DNA of 64,000 nt from Rutpela maculata. Its lineage: Eukaryota; Arthropoda; Insecta; Coleoptera; Cerambycidae. Positions 23,046-34,148 of this stretch are shown piece after piece (within the stretch, counting starts at the first letter, position 1; every line of letters begins with the position of its first letter). The stretch covers positions 102,117,823 through 102,181,822 of the forward strand of contig OW386291.2 in the NCBI GenBank assembly GCA_936432065.2, in the 5' to 3' direction. The notes beneath the pieces were generated by a model that searched no databases, had not been told where the DNA came from, and worked only from the letters and a program-made list of their open reading frames with translations. Made by a program: the position numbers and the translations under genes.

Positions 23046-23712
23046 AAACAACTTTAAGTCAAACTACTTCGTTTTTTGACATAATTGTTCAAGTGGCAGA
23101 CCCATTTTGTCTCGCAGGTATGATAGCAGACAAGATTTTTCGGACATCAGGACATACATAAAAAAATGTCATCATTAATACTTTCAGTCAACGTTTTTTA
23201 CATAGTTGAGATGCTTCTGTGCGTTGCGTTGTCATGCTACTCACATAGCAGACTTGCCATTCGCCAATTAGAAGTACAAATATAATACGAAAATTAACTT
23301 TACAAAGTTAATCAAATGCCATAAGCTTCATTAGTTAATAATGAAAATGGACAATAATGGCAATAGAGTAACAGGTATTGTTGTCTATAGCTTACTACTT
23401 AAATAAATACATCTTTTATAAGCTATGGTGATGAGCTGAATATTAAAAGTGTTTATTTGAATTTCTTTAATACACTTAATATTCAAAATAAAGAAAGATA
23501 TATTAATTAAAGAGCCATTATCATTATAGTTTAAATTAAGTTATATAGTATAATTAGTATCGAAACTTGGTTCCTTATAACCCAGTAATGAGGTTCGCAA
23601 AATTGTGGATACCTTTTGGTTGCAATTATTTTTTTTTTAACAAATAGGTGCCTTAATATTGTATTTTGCAACTACTAATAAATAAAGACAAATTATTATT
23701 ATTATTACTATC
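21330..23712 (+). mobile_element. Decayed non-LTR retrotransposon (CR1/Jockey-like) with (ATT)n tail
   Basis: Contains the reverse-transcriptase relic described separately, a ~650 bp untranslated stretch and an AAATTATTATTATTATTACT tail at about 23691-23711. The tail resembles that of the minus-strand LINE ending at about 52440. The 5' end was not located and is probably truncated. Confidence 0.6.
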
Positions 23713-24516
23713 ATTTAAATTTGTATATATCAATGAATTTCAACAGACTAGTAAGTACAGTTGTCACCGAGTTCCTCTTGCTTCCGCGCCACTGACTCCA
23801 GTTGAATTTTGTAGGAGCAAATTATCCTTACATTTTCCTAGTCACCAACCACACCTCGACTTCTGAACATCTTCCACAGCCCACATCATCCCTTTCAGTA
23901 AAGGCCGTGGAAACTGACGATAACAAAATTCTTTTTCATGCACTTTGCTTTGAGCTTTTCTTTAAAAGCATTTCAGAAGTACTAAAAATATTTTCTCCTC
24001 TCCAACAATCCACAAACAAACTTTATTTAGTTTTGCACTTGACAGATTTTAATATAATTTTCCGGAAATCTATTCTCGCACTGCCTATTCATTTAAGATA
24101 AAAAAATATGAATGGAGCTATTTGCAAGTGTTAAGATTTATTATTTTATAGTAATTGGTTAGAAAGATAAAAACGACTCTCAAAATATAAACTTCGTTCT
24201 TTGCTGCATGTTATGTTTTATTCACCAAAAGTAATTAAATATATTAAATGTGTTACCAACTAGGTTGAATGAATTTTAATAAACAATATTGTGTTCCCGA
24301 ACTGACTGCGATAGATGAAAAACAAAATTTGTGTTATTATTCACAAATCAAAATTTTTATAGGTACACATTTTTTTAATATTCACACCTATATCTGAAAG
24401 TACTCATTTAATATTAAAAAATATATGTTGATATAAATACGGGAATTTTTAATAATCGAAGGATCAAATAGATTAATTATATACTATTTTTTCGTCGATT
24501 GTTTAAATATTTTTTT
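23713..24516. other. Non-coding, nothing recognised
   Basis: Frames of 66 and 99 codons (23666-23866 and 23802-24101) overlap out of phase; neither has a domain I recognise. AT-rich otherwise. Confidence 0.35.
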
Positions 24517-25445
24517 CTACTCACATGCTTTAATTCGTTTATTAGACATTCCTTACCTGTACTCTAATGACATTCATTACGATACAGATTTTCCATTACG
24601 ATACAAGTTTATAACCAATAGAAACGCAAGAAACAGCAATATTCTGTTGATATCAACTATTGCCTTGAATATCTGACAGATCTCAAATTTATTAATTTTG
24701 ACAAGTCATCTGTCATGTCATGCCATTTCAGAAATAAAATTTTATTTTTCTATTTCATTATGACTGGTCGTAGAAAAAATAGTATATTCAACTCACATTC
24801 AATGGCTATTAAGACACTCACATTCATTACGCATAATTCTCATGCTTGTGTCTTAATAGCTATCATTAAATAATTTGTGTATAATATACCATTTTTCTAC
24901 TCCCATACTGGAATTCGTTTATTGGACATTCCCTACCTGTACTTTAATGAGATTCATTAAGATACAAATTTTCCATTAAGATACAAGTTTATAACCAATA
25001 GAAACGTGACACACAGCAATATTCTGTCAATATCAACTATTGCCTTAAACATCTGACAGATCTAAATTTTATCAATTTTGACAAGCCATACTTACTGAGT
25101 GTTCACCTAAAAAATTTTTAAACTTTGTGCTTCTTTCTATTAAAATCAATGAACACATGTGAAAGTGAAAGTAAAATTGAAATAACAATCCATAATATTT
25201 ATATATAAGTTTCATTTTCATAATATTTCCTAAATTGTAAACTATAATAATTAATAAATTTTAGAAATAAAGTGTTAATTATTATGACTGGTAGAAAAAA
25301 TGGTGTATGTAAGTCACATTTAATGGCTATTAAGACACTCGCATTTCGCATTCATTATGACATTCACCTACGGCTCATGTCATAATTCTCATACTCGTGT
25401 CTTAATAGCCATGATTAAATGGTCGTTGCATAATATACCATTAAA
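24517..25445 (+). repeat. Two tandem copies of a ~380-530 bp unit with internal palindrome
   Basis: Unit 1 (24517-24893) and unit 2 (24894-25445) share TTCGTTTATT(A/G)GACATTCC, CAAGTTTATAACCAATAGAA, ATATCAACTATTGCCTT and a stem TGGCTATTAAGACACTC with its complement. The stem loops are 24803-24863 and 25323-25410. Unit 2 has about 150 bp more in the middle. Non-coding; probably a MITE-type or satellite-like duplication. Confidence 0.75.
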
Positions 25446-25556
25446 ATATTTATATTATTACAATTCCCATATAGTCCATTTTCTCAACGCTAAAAATTCG
25501 CCAATGCTCTAACTTCCTTGACCTAAAACCAATTTTGATCATTTTTTTTTTTTAAT

Positions 25557-26325
25557 TTCGAAATAAGTTTGTAGAAAAGTTCCCCATAGGTGAGAAGGTG
25601 TGCTTTTTATTTTTTTTATTGTTATTAACAAATAACTGTTTTCTTAATATACTCTTAATTAAGAAATTTATAACTCTTATATTTTTAAACAATTACCTGA
25701 AATCGGTTTTTGGAGCCGCAAATTACGAATTTAACCTCAAAATCGGTCTAAAGGCAAAATGGCGTCGAAATTCTAATTTTTTATCTCTTTTAATTTTTAT
25801 TGCATGTCTGGGGGGTTTTGGGGTCGCTAATTACGAATTTGATATTAAAATTTAACCAAAACCAAAAATGGCGGATCCAAAATGGCGCAAAAGGATCAAT
25901 TTTCTTTATTCAGATTTAATTTCAGATATAGGGGCTTTCAGGTGGCTGATTGAAATTGAATACGGTATCTAAAAAATGGTGGAAATGTATGATAGAAGAG
26001 TTAATGAGTATTTATAAGATATTACATTTTAATCGAAAAACCCCCAAACGTCTAGTAAAAAGAAAAAAAATTAAACGTTCGACACCATTTTGTAAACGCC
26101 CTTTTAGCTTTAGACCGATATTGAAGCCAGATTTGTAATCCGAACACCTTATGTTATCAAATGTTAGGCAATTGTTTAGAAATAAGAGAGTTTATACATT
26201 TTTTAATTAAGAGTAAGTATATAAAAAAAAGAAAACACTTATTTGTTAATAACAACTGAAAAAATAAAAAGCACACCTTCTCAGCTATGGGGAACTTTTC
26301 TATAAACTTTTTCCGAAATAAGAAA
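25557..26325. mobile_element. MITE with ~200 bp terminal inverted repeats
   Basis: Arms 25557-25760 and about 26105-26325 are complementary through GAAAAGTTCCCCATAGGTGA, AAGGTGTGCTTTTTATTTTT, TTATTAACAAATAA and TCGGTCTAAAG. The interior holds AAAATGGCG-type repeats (25758, 25866, 25881). No coding capacity. No clear target duplication. Confidence 0.8.
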
Positions 26326-26328
26326 AAA

Positions 26329-26437
26329 TTATTTTGATATAATTACGCAACTTCCTACTAAAATATTTGACGACCTAACGCTGGTTATCGTTGCTATAGT
26401 AACCGTTAGGAGGGAATAATTATATCAAAATAATTCG
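26329..26437. repeat. Short ~110 bp inverted repeat
   Basis: AATTATTTTGATATAATTA at 26328-26346 is complementary to TAATTATATCAAAATAATT at about 26417-26435. It abuts the right end of the preceding MITE. Probably a small MITE. Confidence 0.75.
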
Positions 26438-26574
26438 AAATTATAATTGATACAGGTGTGTTTTCGTTAATTTCTTATTTTAATCATGCCAGAACATACT
26501 TTACACGTGAATAATGATGTTTTATATATTAAGTAATACATTATATTTATTATTTAATATGCTGTAGAAAAATA

Positions 26575-26790
26575 AGGCATGCCCCGCTCTATCCTAAGGG
26601 GATTCGCGGCAAAGCTTTGTGATTTTTTACGTGTCTTATAACATTCTGGGCAACTATACCTACATATTTCACCGATAGGGACAAGTTTATCTTTATATCA
26701 TTTTCAATTTTTATACTGTCCTCATCAGGAAAATTTGTTGTAAAAGGCACAATTTTTGGTTTATGCCATATTCAGTGTTCATTGGATTTA
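26575..26790 (-). pseudogene. Decayed cysteine-containing coding segment, unknown family
   Basis: Minus-strand reading, with one frameshift near 26690: HKPKIVPFTTNFPDEDSIKI followed by PIGEICRYSCPECYKTRKKS and NPLRIERGMPY. The SCPECYKTRK part has a C-x2-C knuckle. The composition is protein-like, but no family was recognised and no neighbouring exons were found. Confidence 0.35.
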
Positions 26791-27779
26791 AAATAATCGA
26801 AAATACCTTTCAATTAGTCTCATAATTTTACTTGATAAGAAGAATAGGATGTTACCAAAAAGAAAACATTCATAATTGCACCTCATGCCAAGAAAAATGT
26901 GACAAAGACTCGATCTTTAAATTTCTATGTATAGACATTTAAACATCACGTATTAAAATAGTATTCATTTCTTCTACTTATTCATAAGTCATACTAGAGG
27001 TACCACATTATTAAAAAAAAATAGTCGGTTTTTAATCTAAAGCACTAGACAAACTAGACAAACTAACAAAAGAGTTGTCATGAACTGAAATTCCAGGAAG
27101 TTTTTACTTGAAAATTTAATTTTCATTCGTTACTGACGCTCTTGAAGTACATTGTTATAATACGATTACTGTGAACAAAATGAATTATATGTGGAAATAG
27201 CATAGTTAGCATTAAATGAGGGTGTTAAACTAGAAAACAAAACTGGAAAACGTGAACTCTTAAAGCTTGTTTTCTTAGACTGAAAAGTGCGATTTCTCTC
27301 AGGCGTGCATTCTCTCTCCCCGGACACTATCAATTTAAGATTTCTCTAATATATGGCTATGAAATTGTTTTCTGACAACACCCTTGAAGATTTACAGTAC
27401 AATGGTTAGCGAAACTAACCAAACATATTGAAAGATTCATTTTCATAATCTAGAAAAATAATTCTAATTTGCGTTATTGCACATCCTGCTGAGTGTATGC
27501 TTTATTCTCGCACGGCGCGCTAGCACTCAATTTCGCTAATAAGAGTATTTTTATTTGGTTAATTCTACAAAAATCAGTTTTAGTTATAGCTTTATGAGAA
27601 CTGAGGATTTTCTTCTAAGTTCTAAAATTGCTATGAAAAATTGGCATGTCTCCGTAAGTTAGTCTGTATATGCGGAATATTAACTGAGGTAAGGAAGCGT
27701 CAAGTTGAAAAGTGGAGTTAATGTGAAGCTGGCATCGACGTTATAAATTTATTAATAACTTTGTCAAACTAATTACCAC
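26791..27779. other. Non-coding, nothing recognised
   Basis: AT-rich DNA without convincing inverted or direct repeats or coding potential. Confidence 0.4.
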
Positions 27780-28130
27780 CTCTGTTTTTTAGATATTCAG
27801 AGAGTGCTAAATAGATGCAAAATAATGGTACACATATCGCCATTAGCACCGATAGTTGTGGTGCTGTCAAGTTGTCAAAGAAATATTAATGGTAATTTAC
27901 ATATTCAGAGAGTGCCAAATGATGACATGCGTCCCATAATTAGCACCGATGGTGTGAAGTTGGCACCAAAATCATAAAATTTTGAGTAATTAATACACCA
28001 ATTAGCACTTTTATCTTTTACATATTCTAAGGGTGTTAGATGGGTTTTATTTGATGATATAAATTTGATTATTAGGATCAATCGGCGCCATGTCAAGTTC
28101 AGACTTATTGTTGCAGTTTTAGTACGCCAA
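27780..28130 (+). repeat. Degenerate tandem repeat, period ~110-120 bp, about three units
   Basis: ATATTCAGAGAGTGC occurs at about 27791 and 27900, with a decayed form (ATATTCTAAGGGTGTTAGAT) at about 28021. Each is followed by an ATTAGCACCGAT-like or ATTAGGATCAATCGGCGCC block and then (G/T)TCAAGTT. Non-coding. Confidence 0.65.
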
Positions 28131-28153
28131 TAGTTATTCAAGTTCTCAACTAG

Positions 28154-28716
28154 TACAGGAAAATATTGAAAAAAATCATCGTAACTCGAAAAAAAATTGT
28201 GCAGGCTTTAAACTTTGGTTATAAGTTTAAAATAGGCCAAAGTTCACGAAACAAAAAAATTTTGCTGTTTTACGAATCCGCGGTAAAAAGGGGTATTTTT
28301 AATAAAAAAAATCGACTTTTCTCTGTTTTCTCGGGAAACATGTCATTTGCAAAAGAAAAATAGTTCAAATGAAAGTTGTTTCTGGCAAGATTATCTTTAA
28401 TTTAGTATTTTTAAATTAATTTTATAGCAATAATTAACCGAAATACGGCCATTTTTCGATGGGGGGGGGGGTGGAACTTTTCCTAAAGCAAGTATTTTAA
28501 AGCGTCACAACTTCTTTGTTTTTTATGCTATAAAAATAGGAAAATCATTTCAAAGACTAATTAATAGTTTTTCATTTTATAATTAAAAATACCCCTTTTC
28601 GCCCATATAGGTTCCCTAAACTATTTTATTTCGTGAACTTTGGCCTATTTTGAACCTATTACCAAGTTTAAGGTCTGCACAATTTTTTTCACGTTAAAGT
28701 AAAGTTTTCCTGTAAA
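28154..28716. mobile_element. ~560 bp MITE with ~150 bp inverted arms
   Basis: Begins TACAGGAAAAT and ends TTTTCCTGTA. Arms share AATTGTGCAGGC, TAAACTTGG, AAATAGGCCAAAGTTCACG and AAAAAGGGGTATTTTTAAT with their complements at 28585-28715. The centre contains a 10-G run near 28461. No coding capacity. Confidence 0.8.
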
Positions 28717-29470
28717 CTTGGAAACCAGAACTCTAAATTTCACATGAATTAGAAACAAAATTGTATATTAGGGGAAATCAATATAAAAAAATCATATAAA
28801 AACGTACTGCGGCATCATTTAAGCAATTAATACTTCACATTCAACATTGACAACTTACACAGAGCAGTAGTCCGTTTTAAATTTAACGCAATTCACTATT
28901 GAATGGCCTTTCAATAGTGTCTATTAAGCAAATAAAATTGCCAAACACTCCCTCGTTGTTTTCATTAGCAGAGCAATTGTCACGAGGCTCGCGAGCGAAT
29001 AAATAAAAGGCACTTGCAGCTAACCATTTTAAATTAAAAATATCAGATAATTAGTAGAACACCGAACCTATAAAAACCCCGTCACAAATTATGCCGGAGC
29101 GAAAGGACGGCTGAACACGCGACCTGATGCTCAGGTGTTTTTAATTAAATACAGCCCCCGGCGACATGTCAATGTATAGCCGGGGTTCTTTATACCAATG
29201 AACTTTGCCACAGTCAAATTACGTCGTTTTTATAACTGCTAAAAAATATTACAAACTTAATTAGAGGGTTCATCATGGAAACATTTATAATGCCTGTCAT
29301 TAGTCCAGCGGTTTTACTAACGATTCCAAATGGACCATTAAAGCGAGCAATTATTTTAGAGGTGCTTTAAAGTGGACCTTGCACCTAAAATTTGTTAACT
29401 ATACGATTATTGATTTAGGTACAATTACCTACACAGATTTATTCTTGCGTTTTTTATGATATAATCAATC
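28717..29470. other. Non-coding; one GC-richer patch
   Basis: 29075-29200 is richer in GC than its surroundings (GTCACAAATTATGCCGGAGC, CAGCCCCCGGCGACATGTC) and is not repeated elsewhere in the window. TAATTAG and CAATTGTCAC motifs occur nearby. A conserved regulatory element is possible, but nothing in a single sequence can show that. Confidence 0.3.
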
Positions 29471-29477
29471 TATCTAT

Positions 29478-29640
29478 ACCGGGTGAAAACGATATCGTTT
29501 GCCCCTTGTTTTTCAAGACATCAAAATGAAACTCGGCATAGTTATTATGACGTAAAATTCCACATTTTGACGTATTTGAAGATTTTTCGGACTTCCGGTT
29601 TAGCCGGAAGTGACACCAATTCTTGATTTTTAAATGGAAT
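29478..29640 (+). repeat. Mariner-end-like fragment
   Basis: ACCGGGTGAAAACGATATCG, then CTTGTTTTTCAAGACATC, ATGAAACTCGGC and CTTCCGGTTTAGCCGGAAGTG. The order of motifs matches the left TIR of the mariner at 34149 (ACCGGGTGTAAACGAA, CTTGTTTTTAAAGATATC, ATGAAATTTTG, CTTCCGGTTTCACCGGAAATG). A diverged, probably solo, end of a related element. Confidence 0.6.
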
Positions 29641-32205
29641 TTTTATTTTCAGAATCCCGGGAAAATTCTCAATGGGTTTGAATTGTTTTGGTGAGTTTTT
29701 ACTTGATTTTTTTAGAATCAAGTTTTGTTTCGAATTTAGATTAACTTTAAATCATCATAAATGACATAAAAAATAATGGGGAAATACAAATTTGACTTTT
29801 AATCAACAAATTTAATACCTAGGTGCATTCTAATCTTTCGAAATTAGTTTTTTGCAAGGAAGTCTTTTTTTTCAAATGGCACCACCCTGCAGCACCCCCT
29901 CAGTTAAATACAACTTTTCAAGACAAATACCACGGTACTGTCAAACCCAAAATCCATTGACTATTAAACTCAAGTAAACTCAAGTTACTTTTCCGGCTTA
30001 GGCCGGGAAAGAAACTTTCCCGGACTGTTTTCTGATAGTTGCTTATCAACGGACCAAAATACTAGAATAGCGTATTTTGGGATCTGCGCCGAGAAAGTAG
30101 ACATTTTTGATAGATTTCAGAAAAAATTATTCCGTCGTCGTGGTTATATTTGTAACGGTCAATTTTTTAAGTATTCGTAAATTTCTATTAAAATTCGCTG
30201 AATTACATTATTTTATATCTACATTGCAAAAAGTTACCCAATTTGTTATTTTTGTCAAGAAATATTTAACGCCGGCCCTGTCGAACAACTTGTTGCTTAC
30301 GAGCCGACATTAGATTCTCGCTGTAAATAACGAGTACAAGCACCAACGTGGGAGTTTTCTTCCAATGAAAACGCACAGATAGGATATGATGTGGACGCTT
30401 GGTTTCGAAGAAAGTGCTCGAGCGGGGAGAATGTAAAACGAAAATTTAGTGTGATGTATATCACTTTTCATCAGAATCCTGGTTAAGAAAGTCAAGTACT
30501 ACTGTGTTGATTAAAAAGAACAATGGTGAATTTTAAATAGTTCAAATAAGATATTAACAATACCATTTGTCTCGTAAATACGTGCATACCTAATAAGAAT
30601 CTGATAAAGTATTATGTTTGCTTTACGAGGGTTAAATTGTAAAAGGGCATTCTAGCGTAAGTGTTAATTATACTTAAAGTGGTACAATTATGCCTTTAAT
30701 TGTGCATACAACTGCCACTAATCTATAACTGTGTACTGTAGTCATCTTTATAGCGTATACCTTAAGGCCCAGCAGATTTTGTAAGTACACAAACAAAATA
30801 ATTATCTTCCATTTGGTCATCAACGATTCTTAGAATCGAGGGAGAATTGAGCTCGTAGTTTCCGTTGGCTGGCTTTTCAACATTTTGATCGCTAGTGTAG
30901 TGCGTTTTGTTACATTTGTGTCCCCCTAAACTTTAAGCCAGTTTTATATTCTATCTCTCTATTTTCCGAGTAAACACACAATTGTTTTCGCGAGTGCTAC
31001 GCCTTAGTTGTTTAAAATTCATATTAATTTGCCTTTAAATAAAGTATGTAACATATAGACAGTGTATAAACACAAAATTTTGTACTATTTAGCTTTTGAT
31101 TTATAATTCTTGTAAATATCCAATGATTAATTCTTAAAACGTTTGTTTTTGATTCTCTTTATCTTAGGTGAATGAACAGTTATTTGTCTATAAGTACCTT
31201 TATATTATTACATTCGGAATTGGCTAATCTCCCATTTCTTAAGTTTTTACGAATTAACTTGTTATTTATTATATTTGTGTCTGTCTCTTTTATAAAATAT
31301 TCGTTTGTAGAATATTATTATCGTTAGCATTTTTTTCATTTGTCCACACCCTGTAGATCTCAATGCTTTACCGATTTAATTATCTTTGCAATACATTTTA
31401 TTATTGTTAAATAGTTCTTTTTTTTATTTCAAAAATCCATTAATTAATTGATTTATGAATTTTGCTTTTCCAATATAGTTTTTTGTAGACTAGCCGGGCT
31501 ATAATTTTTGTCCCTTTTTGAGGACTTTTATAAAAAGATAATTCCCTTTCAGAAAATAATCTCGTTATATATTATTAAATTCAAATTTAGTTACTTTTGC
31601 TCTAAAATTGACATTGACTTAATGGCCAATCAGAACGTTGCCTTTTAGCGCGTGTACAGTAGTTTTGGAGGGAATTAGTGACACTTAGAACTTTGTAAGA
31701 GACACTTGTGCCTTACCACGCATTTACATTTTGTTGAAGAAATAGTTGTTTATTAGTTATTTGTTGTCTCTTGCGACGCTCCCTTTGTTTTAAGTTGTGT
31801 TTTGACTCTGGATCTGCTGAAGACATTTTGTGAATTGATAAAACCTATATATGAAACATCATTGAAGCTGGGACCGTTGGAAACCCTTTGAAATTAGAAC
31901 TATCTATTTCAACCTGAATTATACTCTAAAGGCAATATTGGCCCACAAAAACTTTGTTTTGCCTTGTTGGTGAACAAAAGCTCACCTGATCGTTTGTCAT
32001 TATTTTCATATCAATTTTTTGGCGATTAACCTAAAAAGAAAAATTATAGCAAACACAACAAATATCAATTATGCAAAACATTTTAATTTTCAAACCTAAT
32101 CTATATGGGAGTTCACAATAGGATTCATTGATAGTTCATTGCTTGTAACTTTTTGAGAGTTCATGCTGGGTTCACGCTCGAGTCAACCTGCTCTTGCTTT
32201 CTAAC
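29641..32205. other. Non-coding; one perfect hairpin
   Basis: AT-rich. CCGGGAAAGAAACTTTCCCGG at 30003-30023 is a near-perfect hairpin of unknown role. Frames of 68 and 61 codons around 30107-30495 have no domain. No repeat relationship to other parts of the window. Confidence 0.4.
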
Positions 32206-32858
32206 TATTTCAAGAACCGGCAGTCCATCCAAATCTCTCACAACGAAAAAAATTTTGTATGTGGAAAAGTTTGTTTATGGAACTAATAATATAGTATTTG
32301 AAATCGTCTACCTCAAAAACTCATAAAATGTTATCCCACATCGGTGGTGGAGTGAAGATGGTGATAGGGCGGTGTTAGTGGGGCTGGATGAAGTAAAAAT
32401 ATATTCTCAGATTTTTGGATCTTGTACACATACTAAATCACAACTTATTTTTACCCACTTCAATAATAGGGTGGGGGTGGTAATGGGGGTGCCCAATGCC
32501 AAAAAAATTTTGAGACCTTATAGCTTCTCTTGTATATACTAAATACCAATTTTATGGATTGCTTGATTTATCTCTTTACCCCCATTCACCCCAATTTGCC
32601 CCCCCGACTCCTCAACGGAATAAGATAAAAATATAAATAAATTTCAAGTAAGTATCTTAAACGATTTCAGAGTAATCGTGCGCACAAGAAAAGTTGCAGA
32701 CAGACCGACAGACAAATTTTTTTTTCCTCCAAACTTAAAATTTCGATGTTTCATGACATTGTAAGCCTATTTGAACAATAAAAATTTTCAATTTTTTTTT
32801 GTCATTACTCTCGCCATTACTATTACTTCCGCTGGATATGGAAGTAAAATTAGTGGCA
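32206..32858 (-). repeat. Dispersed repeat family B, minus-strand copy
   Basis: Complement of the 19847-20565 copy. The hairpin TACTTCCGCTGGATATGGAAGTA is at 32824-32846, the GACAGACCGACAGAC block at 32697-32712, GTGCGCACAAG at about 32678, GGGGGTGGTAATGGGGGTG at about 32472, and GGTGGTGGAGTGAAGATGG at about 32344. The tetranucleotide microsatellite is shorter here than at 19983. Confidence 0.8.
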
Positions 32859-34148
32859 ATGATGTTTTGCATGCAATTAATTATATTAGTTTGCAAAATA
32901 TATCAATAATATATTTCAGATAGGGATTATGTTATTCCTGAAAGCATGGTGTCAAAATATGAGCAAAAAATAGATAATGGAGATTTTTTTAGAAATCTTT
33001 ACATGTTTCCATATTACCGTTATATTCTTTATGATAACCTTGTATATATTAGAAAAATGTATACGTGACGCTATGCTTCATCAATCATCATCGAAAAATA
33101 ATAAAATGTACAAATCACTATTTTTATACAGTTATGCATTATTATAAATTTAATCTATTATTTATGTGTTTAAATCAGATATAATACGATGTTTAAATGT
33201 TTAAATGTTTAAATTATGTGTATTACAGCTATTCAAGTTTTATGGGGATACAAAATGCATCGCACTACTTTTTCCCAATTATGTCATAAAGGGAGTCATA
33301 AATATTCACTGAAATAAAGTTTATTATCAAATTTTTCTCTTGGGCTTGGCGAAAAATATCAACGAAGAGAATTGTACTGCACACGTTTTTGCTCAAAATA
33401 ATTTATACAACGCAAAAAGTAATGAAAACACATTGAAAGGAACAATTCCGATTGTCGCGACATCCGGGACGCATAACACAGACGCCAGACGCAAGTTTAT
33501 GACTTACCTTCTCTTTTGATAGTCCTTTCATAACAATATTACTGTTCTCCCTCGCTAATAATATTAAATATGGATATAAAATTAGTGCATAATACTGATT
33601 CTTGTTTTATTAGAATTGGGACCTTGTTAGCTCAGGAAAACAAACTAATTATATACATTTGTAGGACAAACTAAGTGGAAAATAAAAGAAACGTATTTTC
33701 TTTGCAAACATTTCAATAAGCTTGTGCCAATATTGGACATATAATAAATATATATTATTTGGGTTACATTACTTTGTTAACAGATAAATTAATTGATGTA
33801 TTCAATATTAAATACTTCGGTAAAATCGAAGGTACGTATCTGAATACGAAAATAATTGAGGTCTGCTGTAATAAATTCGTTGATAAAAGCAGCTTAGGTT
33901 ATATACTTATTAACAACCAGACTAAAAAATAAAGTCATGTAAACTTTTTAAACAAGTAGAAGTTGTAGCTGAGCGTGATCGACTGCGAATTACTGATTGA
34001 TTAATATTTGGTGAAATACGACACAATTCACTACTACGTGGCCCCACTGGTATTAAATACATATTCGTTATATATTGACCCCCCTATTTCTGTTATTATT
34101 GGAAATAGAAAAAAAAAGTTTCGTATAAAAGTTGTAGGGGTGTATATA
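32859..34148. other. Non-coding, nothing recognised
   Basis: AT-rich, with GTTTAAAT-type short repeats at 33188-33215. No coding potential. Confidence 0.4.

Noticed and set aside
28400..29300. Possible enhancer with TAATTAG and CAATTG sites around 28860-29200
   Set aside because: Such short motifs are expected by chance in AT-rich DNA; no comparative evidence is available.
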